From the NCBI GenBank assembly GCA_016715245.1, contig JADKAS010000006.1:124001-188000 (forward strand): a DNA stretch of 64,000 nucleotides, read 5' to 3'. Positions 26,488-34,715 of the stretch are shown one piece after another (position 1 is the stretch's first letter; each line of letters starts with the position of its first letter). Made by a program: the position numbers and the translations under genes. Source of the stretch: Saprospiraceae bacterium. Lineage in GTDB: Bacteria > Bacteroidota > Bacteroidia > Chitinophagales > Saprospiraceae. The notes below the pieces were generated by a model. It searched no databases. It was not told the origin of the DNA and was given only the letters and a program-made list of their open reading frames with translations.

Positions 26488-27525
26488 TTACAATTCTTGT
26501 TTTAAAACATCCAAATCTTTTCCCAATTGTCTCAGTTGTGAAACAATTTCAGGTAATTTTTTAAAGTAAGCATAAGACTTAAGATAAGACTGATACTCCA
26601 TGGCAGGGTACCCGTACATCTTCGAATTTGGTTCCTTTATATTTGAACCTATTCCTGATTTTGCCTGAATCATAACACCAGAAGCAACTTCAATATGCCC
26701 CATAAAACCCACTTGGCCTCCTATAATACAATTTTCCCCAATTTTTGTACTGCCGGCAACACCCGTCTGTGCAGCTATAACGGTGTTATTGCCAATGACA
26801 ACATTGTGACCAACCTGAATCAGGTTATCCAGCTTTACTCCATCCTTAATAACCGTTGAGCCCATGGATGCCCGATCAATGACGGTATTGGCTCCTATTT
26901 CTACATTATTACCGATGACAACATTTCCAATCTGAGAAATTTTATTGTAATCACCACTTACAGACGCAAAACCAAATCCGTCACTACCAATAACAGCGTT
27001 GGCATGTATGATACAATTATTCCCGATCTGACAATTCTGATATATCTTAACACCGGGATAAATCAGTACATTGTCCCCTATTTTGACGTTATCTCCTATA
27101 AAATTCTGCCCGTATAAAACGCTGTTTTGACCTAAGACTACCCCTTTTTTTACAATGGAAAATTCACCAATACAAGTATTGGGTCCTATCGTTGCTGTAT
27201 CATCAACATGTGCCAATGGAGAAACTTCAGGTGAAAAACTCAGGGTTTGCTGAAAATAATTCATTAATTTTGACAATGCAAAGTATACATTATTTACTCT
27301 GATGAGGGTAGCAGGCAACACAGATTTAGAAACAAAATCTTCATTTACCAAAATAACAGAAGCTTTGGTTTGGTAAACATACTGGTCATATTTCGGATTT
27401 CCAAGAAAAGTAAACTGTCCTTCATTTGCTTCTTCTATTCTTGCCGGAGAATGAACCAAAATATCAGGATCACCTTCAATCCTGCCTTCAGTTATATTCG
27501 CTAATTCTTTTGCTGATACTTGCAT
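26488..27525 (-). CDS. lpxD: UDP-3-O-(3-hydroxyacyl)glucosamine N-acyltransferase LpxD
   Basis: A 345-aa beta-helix acyltransferase that adds the second acyl chain in lipid A synthesis. The N-terminal uridine-binding domain is followed by hexapeptide repeats (ATIGPNTCIGEFSIV, IGDNVLIYPGVKIY) and the catalytic region HANAVIGSDGFGFA, then NVEIGANTVIDRASMGSTVI. A short C-terminal helix ends at KQEL. The ATG at 27525 is preferred over 27543: a TACCTTTG -7 element covers 27530-27537, which would put transcription initiation practically at the ATG. First gene of the lpx operon; divergent from a glycosyltransferase. Confidence 0.96.
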   Translation of the reverse strand: MQVSAKELANITEGRIEGDPDILVHSPARIEEANEGQFTFLGNPKYDQYVYQTKASVILVNEDFVSKSVLPATLIRVNNVYFALSKLMNYFQQTLSFSPEVSPLAHVDDTATIGPNTCIGEFSIVKKGVVLGQNSVLYGQNFIGDNVKIGDNVLIYPGVKIYQNCQIGNNCIIHANAVIGSDGFGFASVSGDYNKISQIGNVVIGNNVEIGANTVIDRASMGSTVIKDGVKLDNLIQVGHNVVIGNNTVIAAQTGVAGSTKIGENCIIGGQVGFMGHIEVASGVMIQAKSGIGSNIKEPNSKMYGYPAMEYQSYLKSYAYFKKLPEIVSQLRQLGKDLDVLKQEL

Positions 27526-27529
27526 TTCG

Positions 27530-27537
27530 CAAAGGTA
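27530..27537 (-). promoter_or_regulatory. Putative -7 element TACCTTTG for the lpx operon
   Basis: Minus-strand TACCTTTG only 4 bases before the lpxD ATG. If used, the mRNA would be leaderless or nearly so. Alternatively the motif is fortuitous or initiation is at a later codon. Confidence 0.4.
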
Positions 27538-27584
27538 AAACAAACTTTTGATTTTTCAGTCTCTTTCATTTTTTTTAAAATACC

Positions 27585-27592
27585 TATCTTTG
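27585..27592 (+). promoter_or_regulatory. Putative -7 element TATCTTTG for the glycosyltransferase
   Basis: Plus-strand TATCTTTG, 18 bases before the ATG at 27611. It supports that ATG over an in-frame TTG at 27548, which lies upstream of the motif. Confidence 0.5.
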
Positions 27593-27610
27593 CGTCTAAA
27601 TCAAAAATAC

Positions 27611-28732
27611 ATGATTATAGGCGTCAATGCCAGGATGATTCTGTCCGACAATCTTGAAGGAATTCCAAGATACATTTACGAAACTACCAGGGAAATGGCA
27701 CTTGAACATCCTAACGACAGATTTATTCTTTATTTTGACAGAAAAATAAAACACAGTCTGTCTTTTCCCGATAATGTTTCTTTTTCCGTCATTCCATTAC
27801 AATCCAGACATCCTTTATTATGGATAATATGGTTTGAAATATTATTGCCATATTTTCTCAAGCGCGATAAAATTGATGTATTTTATTCAGCAGATGGGTA
27901 TATGAGCTTATATTCAGATATTCCGACAGTGCTCGTCACGCATGACCTTGCCTACATTCACTACCCGGAACATTTACCAATAATGACAAGGTGGTATTAT
28001 CGATATTTTACACCCCGATTTTTTAATGCTGCAAAAAAAATCATTACCGTCTCAGACGCTACCCGGAAAGATATACTGATGAATCACAAAATAAATGAGT
28101 CCAAAATAGAAATTGCCGGAAATGCCATAAATAATTACTCGATTGACAACTCAGGTGAAATCGGTCTTTCAATAAAGAAACTTGTGGAGCATCGAAATCC
28201 CTATTTTTGTTTTATTGGTGCATTGCACCCCAGAAAAAATGTAGTAAAAATGTGTGAAGCATTTGCTGTTTTTCAAAAAAAATACAAAAAAAATTATCGT
28301 TTGATCATTGCAGGAAGGTTTGCCTGGAAATCAGAAGATATCAAAAACAGCATTCAAAACAATCCGATGATTGAATATGCAGGAACAGTTAATGAAGCAG
28401 AAAAAAAAACCATTTTATCAAATTCTAAAGGATTGTTGTACCTGTCTCTTTTCGAAGGGTTTGGAATACCGATTCTGGAAGGTATGTTGGCAGGAGTTCC
28501 GATTTTGTGCTCAGATATTTCTTCCATGCCCGAAGTTGCCGGAGATGCAGCCATTTTTGCCGACCCGACAAACATAGAATCCATGGCTGAAGGTATGAAT
28601 GAAATTACAAAAACAGATATTAAAATTAAACTAATCGAAGCCGGTAAAAAAAGATGTATGGATTTTTCCTGGTCTAAGTCGGCTTCCATTATTCATGGGT
28701 GTATATCAACATGTGTTCCCAAAAAAATATGA
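27611..28732 (+). CDS. Glycosyltransferase family 4 protein
   Basis: A 373-aa GT-B fold glycosyltransferase. The N-terminus MIIGVNARMILSDNLEGIPRY is typical of Bacteroidota GT4 enzymes, and the C-terminal nucleotide-sugar domain has FIGALHPRKNV, LIIAGRFAW and the conserved LSLFEGFGIPILEGMLAGVPI (EGFG..ILE motif). It probably adds a sugar to an envelope polysaccharide or LPS; donor and acceptor are unknown. Its divergent placement beside lpxD fits an LPS role, but that is context only. The stop codon lies inside a perfect hairpin terminator. Confidence 0.92.
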   Translation: MIIGVNARMILSDNLEGIPRYIYETTREMALEHPNDRFILYFDRKIKHSLSFPDNVSFSVIPLQSRHPLLWIIWFEILLPYFLKRDKIDVFYSADGYMSLYSDIPTVLVTHDLAYIHYPEHLPIMTRWYYRYFTPRFFNAAKKIITVSDATRKDILMNHKINESKIEIAGNAINNYSIDNSGEIGLSIKKLVEHRNPYFCFIGALHPRKNVVKMCEAFAVFQKKYKKNYRLIIAGRFAWKSEDIKNSIQNNPMIEYAGTVNEAEKKTILSNSKGLLYLSLFEGFGIPILEGMLAGVPILCSDISSMPEVAGDAAIFADPTNIESMAEGMNEITKTDIKIKLIEAGKKRCMDFSWSKSASIIHGCISTCVPKKI

Positions 28733-28750
28733 AAATATTTTTTTGGGAAC
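28715..28750. terminator. Perfect 16-bp hairpin shared by convergent genes
   Basis: GTTCCCAAAAAAATAT, loop GAAA, and the exact complement. It overlaps the stop codon of the glycosyltransferase and lies 18 bp from the end of the converging DUF4783 gene. Internal A/T runs could act as the U tract in either direction, so it is probably bidirectional. Confidence 0.75.
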
Positions 28751-28767
28751 GACATTTTAAAGCCCTT

Positions 28768-29157
28768 TCAGAACCTGTCTATTCTTATTTCTTTTACGGA
28801 TTTGGATTTAATATCTCCCGTAGAATAAATAAATATCCGGAAAATACCCTGAGTGGTTACCAGTTTTGCCACTTTGTATTGACTCGCTTTATCTTTGGAA
28901 TTCCCATTGTGAATTACCTCAATGGATATTGGTTTGTGGTCATCCAAAAATAATTTAAATTTTCTTACAGCTGCTGCTTTGGCAAGTATTTGCTGGTCCT
29001 CTTCTATACAAAACTCAATTTTATCCTGGAAAAAAGTTTCTACAGTTATCATATCTGTACTTTTTATAGCATTTAACAATTCATTGCCGGATTGAGCAAA
29101 TGAACTATTGCTCACAACCATAAAAAGAATAACATATATTATTTTTAATAATTTCAT
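28768..29157 (-). CDS. DUF4783 domain protein, secreted
   Basis: 129 aa with signal peptide MKLLKIIYVILFMVVSNSSFAQ and a compact NTF2-like domain recognised as DUF4783: a LLNAIKSTD helix, the EFCIEE strand, a KFKLFLDDHKP segment, and the C-terminal GIFRIFIYSTGD..SVKEIRID. Periplasmic; function unknown. The ATG at 29157 begins the signal peptide; a further in-frame start at 29178 would add seven residues. Single gene. Confidence 0.83.
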   Translation of the reverse strand: MKLLKIIYVILFMVVSNSSFAQSGNELLNAIKSTDMITVETFFQDKIEFCIEEDQQILAKAAAVRKFKLFLDDHKPISIEVIHNGNSKDKASQYKVAKLVTTQGIFRIFIYSTGDIKSKSVKEIRIDRF

Positions 29158-29400
29158 TGTAAAGATTATTTGTTTCAATTTTTTAAAATGATTATAAATT
29201 TATTATTTAAACTTGTCTTCTAAACATAGGTCGTACTGAACTGAATAAACCTTTCAATATGTTTTTATATTTATTTAATAACAATATTTCTAAAGTGTTA
29301 TGTTTGCAATTTAAACATTAAAATGTAAAAATAAGTTTCTTTTAAACGATTGATTCAAGTTATTAGTTACAAAATCAATTACCAAATATAATAATAAAAT

Positions 29401-30936
29401 ATGTCTGAAAATAATCCTCCTAAAGTGGCACTTCTCATTCTTGACGGTTGGGGAATAAATCATAATCCGGCTGTAAGTGCTATTGAAGCTGCTTCTACTC
29501 CTTTTATGGATTCACTTATAAAAACTTACCCCAATAATGTATTAACCACTTTTGGTGAAAAAGTTGGTTTGCCTGAAGGTCAGATGGGCAATTCTGAAGT
29601 GGGACATATGAATATCGGGGCCGGGAGAATAGTCTATCAGGAATTGGTAAGGATTAATAAAGCTTTTGCTGAAAAACAAGTAGAAGGCAGTTTAATCTAT
29701 ACGGATTCTGTGACTTTTGCCGAAGACCACACAAAAAGGGTGCATATTATGGGATTATTGTCGGATGGTGGAGTACACTCCCATATTTCTCATCTATTAT
29801 CTTTATGTGAACTATTTTCCAAAAAACCTGAGCTTGAAGTTTTTATTCATGTTTTTCTCGATGGTCGCGACACAGACCCGATGTCAGGCATAGAATACCT
29901 CCGTCAACTGGAAAATAAAATTCTGGGAAGCCAAATTAAAATTGCTTCAGTCATTGGCAGGTATTACGCTATGGACAGAGACAACAGATGGCAAAGAACA
30001 AAACTTGCTTATGATTTGATTGTACATGGAAAAGGCAAAACCGTCAATAGTTTTACAGAAGAACTAACCCATCAGTACCAGCTTAACATCACGGATGAGT
30101 TTATGGTTCCCTTAAAAAACAACATGTTTGACGAACAACAAATGAATATTTTGCCAAATGATGTGGTATGGTTTTTCAATTTTCGCACGGACAGACCAAG
30201 GCAACTAACTCATGTATTGACTCAGCAGGATAAACCTGAATTTGAAATGTCACCACTGCCCTTGTATATGGTTACTTTTTCAGAATATGACAAAACCTTC
30301 AAAAACATAAAAGTTTTATTTGAAAAAGACAATCTGAATCAGACTTTGGGAGAAGTGTTGAGTCATCATAACAAAACCCAACTGAGAATTGCAGAAACTG
30401 AAAAATATCCTCATGTAACTTTTTTTTTCAACGGTGGGAGAGAAATACCCTTTAATGGAGAAGAACGAATTATGGTACCTTCACCGAAAGTTGCTACCTA
30501 CGATGAAAAACCTGAGATGAGTGCCCCGGAAATTTCTTCCAGACTTATCGAATATGTAAAAGAAAATACACCTGATTTTATCTGTTTGAATTATGCCAAT
30601 ACAGACATGGTGGGTCATACAGGCATTTTTTCTGCGGCTGTAAAGGCAACAGAAGTCGTTGATCAGTGCCTTTCAGATGTTGTACCGGTACTTCAGCAGT
30701 TTGGTTATGAAATATTAATCATTGCAGACCATGGCAACTCAGATGTAATGGTCAATGAAGACGGATCTCCCAATACAGCACATTCCATGAATCCTGTACC
30801 TTTGATCTACATAGGTACATCAGACAGTAAAATATTAAGTCCCGGAAAATTAGGTGATCTGGCACCTACTATTTTACACCTAATGAAATTACCTATTCCT
30901 ACAGTGATGAATGGGAATATTTTATTAAATTACTGA
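29401..30936 (+). CDS. gpmI: 2,3-bisphosphoglycerate-independent phosphoglycerate mutase
   Basis: A 511-aa alkaline-phosphatase-superfamily enzyme interconverting 3- and 2-phosphoglycerate in glycolysis. The nucleophile Ser65 is in GQMGNSEVGHMNIGAGR. The metal-site blocks LLILDGWG (Asp), ADHGNSDVM (Asp/His) and YANTDMVGHTG are all present, as is the iPGM-specific insert (HIMGLLSDGGVHSH, FLDGRDTDP). Length is exact for the family. It stands alone after a 243-bp AT-rich gap in which I recognise no clean promoter motif. Confidence 0.98.
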   Translation: MSENNPPKVALLILDGWGINHNPAVSAIEAASTPFMDSLIKTYPNNVLTTFGEKVGLPEGQMGNSEVGHMNIGAGRIVYQELVRINKAFAEKQVEGSLIYTDSVTFAEDHTKRVHIMGLLSDGGVHSHISHLLSLCELFSKKPELEVFIHVFLDGRDTDPMSGIEYLRQLENKILGSQIKIASVIGRYYAMDRDNRWQRTKLAYDLIVHGKGKTVNSFTEELTHQYQLNITDEFMVPLKNNMFDEQQMNILPNDVVWFFNFRTDRPRQLTHVLTQQDKPEFEMSPLPLYMVTFSEYDKTFKNIKVLFEKDNLNQTLGEVLSHHNKTQLRIAETEKYPHVTFFFNGGREIPFNGEERIMVPSPKVATYDEKPEMSAPEISSRLIEYVKENTPDFICLNYANTDMVGHTGIFSAAVKATEVVDQCLSDVVPVLQQFGYEILIIADHGNSDVMVNEDGSPNTAHSMNPVPLIYIGTSDSKILSPGKLGDLAPTILHLMKLPIPTVMNGNILLNY

Positions 30937-30996
30937 GTTTAAAAAAACAAATTTGAAATAATTATATATTTTATTTTTATACTTCAGGATGATCCT

Positions 30997-31004
30997 TATA
31001 TTTG
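30997..31004 (+). promoter_or_regulatory. Putative -7 element TATATTTG
   Basis: Plus-strand TATATTTG, 34 bases before the ATG of the small outer-membrane protein at 31039. Confidence 0.45.
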
Positions 31005-31038
31005 CATTGATAATATTTTTTATAACTAAATCTTTTAT

Positions 31039-31536
31039 ATGAAAAATGTATTTTACACTTTAGTTTTAATGCTTGCTTTTATTGGTTCTGCTGCTGCACA
31101 GCAAACTCAGGCCATCAAGGTTGGTCCTTTGGGGTTTTTATTTGGAAATTACAATGCCAGATATGAAAAAGCCCTAAACGACAAATCCTCTTTTCAGGTT
31201 GGTGCAAATTTCTTCAATTATGAGGTTTTGGACGAAAGCGTGACCGGTTTTGGAGTAGATTTGGGGTACAGATACTATTTCAGAGAAGCTATTGAAGGTG
31301 CTTATGTTTCTCCTGCTGTGGGCTTTGACCTGTTAAAAACTTTTGACCTCAACTATTCCACTTTAGGATTAGGTGCAACCGTAGGTTATCAATGGGTTGC
31401 AGGAGGCGGATTTGTTGTAGATCTTGGTTTAGGTTATGGCTACAATGTACTTGTAAATCTGGATGAAGGACTTAATGAAGATGAATATGGTGGAGGCGGA
31501 GTAAGGTTTACTTTTGCTTTAGGATATGCATTCTGA
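31039..31536 (+). CDS. Small outer-membrane beta-barrel protein
   Basis: 165 aa: signal peptide (MKNVFYTLVLMLAFIGSAAAQ) followed by alternating hydrophobic/polar strands with Gly/Tyr-rich turns and a C-terminal aromatic (ALGYAF), the pattern of a small eight-strand barrel. It resembles DUF3575-type proteins (GNYNARYEKALNDKSSFQVG), but this is by eye. Function unknown. A second small barrel follows 64 bp downstream; the two could be functionally linked. Confidence 0.75.
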   Translation: MKNVFYTLVLMLAFIGSAAAQQTQAIKVGPLGFLFGNYNARYEKALNDKSSFQVGANFFNYEVLDESVTGFGVDLGYRYYFREAIEGAYVSPAVGFDLLKTFDLNYSTLGLGATVGYQWVAGGGFVVDLGLGYGYNVLVNLDEGLNEDEYGGGGVRFTFALGYAF

Positions 31537-31600
31537 TATTAGTGGAATACTTTTGAATAGAGTTTTTTTTACTCATTTTTAATAAAATTAATTTAAAATC

Positions 31601-32095
31601 ATGAAACGCAAATTGTTATTAATCGCTTTTTTTATTGGGTTATTTCTAATGAATAATTCTCAAGCACAAAACTACAATTCTGCCATTGGTGGTAAGTTGG
31701 GTTATGGGTTGATTGCATCCTACAAAAAATTCCTCAATGACAATGCAGCCATTGATATCTTTGGTGGTTTAAGATGGGGAGGCCTTGCCGCAGGTGCTTA
31801 TTATGAAATCCATAAAGACATTGCTTCCGTTGACAGACTTCAATGGTATTTCGGTGGTGGAGCTTCTTTTACTACCTGGAGATATGAATCTTTTGGTTTT
31901 GCAGATGAAAATTATTTCGAATTGGGTATTTCCGGAGTTTTGGGCTTGGATTACTCTTTTGATAATATTCCTTTAAACCTAAGTGTTGATTGGGCTCCAA
32001 CATTTGTAGTCTATGATACCTGGGATTTTGCAGGTTCCTACAATCGTTTCAGAAGTGGTTATGGTGCCTTTACTGCACGCTATATATTAAATTAA
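31601..32095 (+). CDS. Small outer-membrane beta-barrel protein
   Basis: 164 aa: signal peptide (LLLIAFFIGLFLMNNSQAQ), then a Gly/Tyr/Trp-rich beta pattern (GGKLGYGLIASYKKFLND, LDYSFDNIPLNLSVDWAP). The first mature strands parallel those of the preceding gene, suggesting distant relatedness. Probably the second gene of a two-gene unit ending at the terminator at 32106-32134. Function unknown. Confidence 0.73.
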   Translation: MKRKLLLIAFFIGLFLMNNSQAQNYNSAIGGKLGYGLIASYKKFLNDNAAIDIFGGLRWGGLAAGAYYEIHKDIASVDRLQWYFGGGASFTTWRYESFGFADENYFELGISGVLGLDYSFDNIPLNLSVDWAPTFVVYDTWDFAGSYNRFRSGYGAFTARYILN

Positions 32096-32105
32096 TTGTA
32101 TAAAG

Positions 32106-32139
32106 GAACAGATTGTTAAATTGACAGTCTGTTCTTTTT
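32106..32139 (+). terminator. Rho-independent terminator after the barrel pair
   Basis: 11-bp stem GAACAGATTGT/ACAGTCTGTTC (one G-U), 7-base loop, then TTTTTA. Confidence 0.85.
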
Positions 32140-32196
32140 ATTTTATAACCTTGTGATTATTTATTATTCATTGGGTTTAGTCCATATTTTTATCCA

Positions 32197-33588
32197 GTGA
32201 AACTGTCCATTTTCTTTTATTCTTCTATATTTCTATTATTTTTAACTTCCTCTTGTTCTTCCCCAAAAAAAGCGGAATCACCCAAAAAAGAAGTTTACAC
32301 CACCTATAAACCTTTACCTTCTCAGGTAGTCTTACACTACAGGTTGGATAAAAAAATAATCAGAGACACATTTAACAATGCCATTGCTGAAATTTTTAAA
32401 GAAAGTTTTTCGATACCGGATTATGACGTAAAAATAAATTTTTACAAGACAAACGATGCCAATATAGAAATAGAAGGCAAATCAGTTCTGGTAAATATAC
32501 CCGTAGGGATTCTGGTGGAAAAAAACACCATGCTTGTAGATTTTAAAGCAAAAGGTGTTGTAGAACTTACTTTTATTACAAAATTCGAAATGGATTCACT
32601 GTGGAATTTTACTTCTAAAACCGATCTTTCTTACTATAAGTGGCTTGAAAAACCAGTACTTAAAATGGGTGGTTTACAAATACCGATTGAGCCATTGTCT
32701 GATGTCATCATTTCAAAATCAAAAGCTATGATTGTAGAAAGTATAGATGATGCCATTATTGAAAACTTCACTATAAAAAGTACAATACAAAAAAGTATTC
32801 AGGTATTTAAAGAGCCCATTCAACTGGATCCCAAAAACGGAGGTTATCTTACTTTGACTCCATCTGTTATTAAGCTCACTTCTTTGAAAAATTCAAAGCT
32901 ACATAGTTCGGGTAAAATTGTTTTTGATTTACAATCTTTGTTTTCTACCAATAAACCGGTAATACATCCCGGTTTACTCAAAACACCCGCGTTAAGATGG
33001 GTAGAAAACGTAAACGATACCACTGTACTGCGGTTGGTGACGCAAATAAACATGATGGACATCAATGCTTTGGTCAGGAAAAACTTTGACGGAAAAGAAT
33101 TTTCATCTCAGGGAAAAAGTTTTACCATGTCCAATATTTTAATTAATTGCGACTATGAAAACATAAGATTTGTCACGGATATAAAAGGAGATGCCAATGG
33201 CACCCTGATTCTCACCGGAAAACCAAAATATGACAAAAAAAGCAATACTTTTAAAACTGAAAATATAGATATTGCCTTTAAAACAAAAAATAAAATTCAC
33301 AAAGCTGCCGCCTGGATAGCCGAAGGTTTTATCCGAAAAGAACTTACAAAAATGATGACTTTTCCACTTGAAGAAAAGCTCGATGAAATTCAGAATGATA
33401 TCAACACCCAATTAAAGGATATCAATCAGGAATACAACATGGACTTGAAAGCTGATTTGTATTCTATAACTTCAGAACATTTTGAGATGAAACCGGGAGC
33501 TATAGAAACTACCATAAAGGCATCTCTGAAAATAGAAGCTTATATCAAAGATTTGAGAAAATTAGGGGCACCCATTCAAAAAAAATAA
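32197..33588 (+). CDS. DUF4403 family lipoprotein
   Basis: 463 aa starting with a lipoprotein signal (FLLFLTSSCSS; Cys at about residue 20), so it is probably anchored to the outer membrane. The rest matches DUF4403 by pattern: repeated strands ending in WLEKPVLKMGGLQIPI and the helix-rich C-terminal KLDEIQNDINTQLKDIN. Function unknown. The start is a GTG at 32197, chosen because it directly precedes the signal peptide. It ends 40 bp before the converging superoxide dismutase gene, with a hairpin between. Confidence 0.85.
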   Translation: MKLSIFFYSSIFLLFLTSSCSSPKKAESPKKEVYTTYKPLPSQVVLHYRLDKKIIRDTFNNAIAEIFKESFSIPDYDVKINFYKTNDANIEIEGKSVLVNIPVGILVEKNTMLVDFKAKGVVELTFITKFEMDSLWNFTSKTDLSYYKWLEKPVLKMGGLQIPIEPLSDVIISKSKAMIVESIDDAIIENFTIKSTIQKSIQVFKEPIQLDPKNGGYLTLTPSVIKLTSLKNSKLHSSGKIVFDLQSLFSTNKPVIHPGLLKTPALRWVENVNDTTVLRLVTQINMMDINALVRKNFDGKEFSSQGKSFTMSNILINCDYENIRFVTDIKGDANGTLILTGKPKYDKKSNTFKTENIDIAFKTKNKIHKAAAWIAEGFIRKELTKMMTFPLEEKLDEIQNDINTQLKDINQEYNMDLKADLYSITSEHFEMKPGAIETTIKASLKIEAYIKDLRKLGAPIQKK

Positions 33589-33613
33589 TCCCGGTCATAT
33601 TTTATAACCGGGA
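33589..33613 (-). terminator. Terminator after the superoxide dismutase gene
   Basis: Stem TCCCGGT/ACCGGGA around an AT-rich loop. On the minus strand it is followed by a run of U (plus-strand A run at 33578-33585), so it mainly serves the superoxide dismutase gene. It may also help the DUF4403 transcript. Confidence 0.75.
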
Positions 33614-33627
33614 CTATTCTGTCTATT

Positions 33628-34650
33628 TTATTTGGAGACTATTTCCAATACTTTTTTGTACACTTCTTCTACTTTAAGAAGGTTGGCCTGAATTTTAGCA
33701 TCTTTAGGCTTTTTGGAAGCACTTTTATGTAAATCTTTAATAACCGAGGTTAATTCTTTTAATACACTTTTAATATCCGTATTTTGAAAAGAACCAGGAA
33801 TATTTGACTTTTCCAGCATTTCTGCTTTTGTAAGCAATTCATCAGACTTTTCCTTTATGAGCTTATAATCACCTGCTTTTGCAGGAAGTGTAATCTGTGA
33901 ATACAATTGATTAAATTCTTTGAAACTCTTCCAATTAGATTTTTCAATTTTTTTAAGCAACGGACTTTGTAATGCCGCTTCATAATTTTTACCCACTTGT
34001 GCCCAATCCACAACATTCCAGATGTTTTTCAAATATTCACCCCGTTTGTTTTGGTAATTAAGATAATATGCGTGCTCCCAAACGTCAATACCTAATACAG
34101 GTATTCCTCTTTTTACATCATCAAGATCCATAATAGGATTATCCTGATTAGGGGTAGATATAATGGTTAATGTTTTGAATGGAGTCACTACCAGCCATAC
34201 CCATCCTGAACCAAATCGTTTTAAGCCCTCGGCATTCATCAGCTTTATAAGACTGTCTTGGGAAACAAACTGATTTTTAATGGCAACCTCAAGTTTACCA
34301 TCTGCCATTTTCTGAGGAGTTGGAGACAATATATCCCAAAACAAACTGTGATTGTAATGGCCTCCACCATTATTCCTGATCGAGGCGTTTTTACCATCCA
34401 CGGCAAACATTAAATCCTCAAGACCTGCTGCTGTAGCACCTAAAATTGTATTCCCTCCGGATTTATTTAAATTGTCCAGATAAGCTTTGTGGTGTTTAGA
34501 ATAATGAATCTCCATTGTTTTGGCATCAATATGAGGTTCGAGAGCATCAAATTTGTACTTCAACTCTGGCATAGTATACTTTTCCTCTTGTGCAAAAGTC
34601 ATACTATTTAATGAAAAAATAAAAATTCCAATTAAAAAATTCCGTATCAT
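33628..34650 (-). CDS. Exported Fe/Mn superoxide dismutase with long C-terminal helical extension
   Basis: 340 aa, about 140 longer than usual. A signal peptide (LIGIFIFSLNSMTFAQ) directs export. The SOD core (about 25-225) has all metal ligands: His49 in EIHYSKHH, His101 in GGGHYNHSLFW, and Asp189/His193 in GIDVWEHAYY. The last ~110 residues (from about 230) are Lys/Leu-rich and predicted helical (LLTKAEMLEKS, VLKELTSVIKDLHKSA, VEEVYKKVLEIVSK), with no motif I recognise. It dismutates superoxide, here probably in the periplasm. Single gene with its own terminator. Metal specificity is not called. Confidence 0.93.
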   Translation of the reverse strand: MIRNFLIGIFIFSLNSMTFAQEEKYTMPELKYKFDALEPHIDAKTMEIHYSKHHKAYLDNLNKSGGNTILGATAAGLEDLMFAVDGKNASIRNNGGGHYNHSLFWDILSPTPQKMADGKLEVAIKNQFVSQDSLIKLMNAEGLKRFGSGWVWLVVTPFKTLTIISTPNQDNPIMDLDDVKRGIPVLGIDVWEHAYYLNYQNKRGEYLKNIWNVVDWAQVGKNYEAALQSPLLKKIEKSNWKSFKEFNQLYSQITLPAKAGDYKLIKEKSDELLTKAEMLEKSNIPGSFQNTDIKSVLKELTSVIKDLHKSASKKPKDAKIQANLLKVEEVYKKVLEIVSK

Positions 34651-34715
34651 ATTATGTAAGATTTATGTAATGAACAATATTTATTTAAAAAAGATTAAAC
34701 TACTTTCCATTAGAT

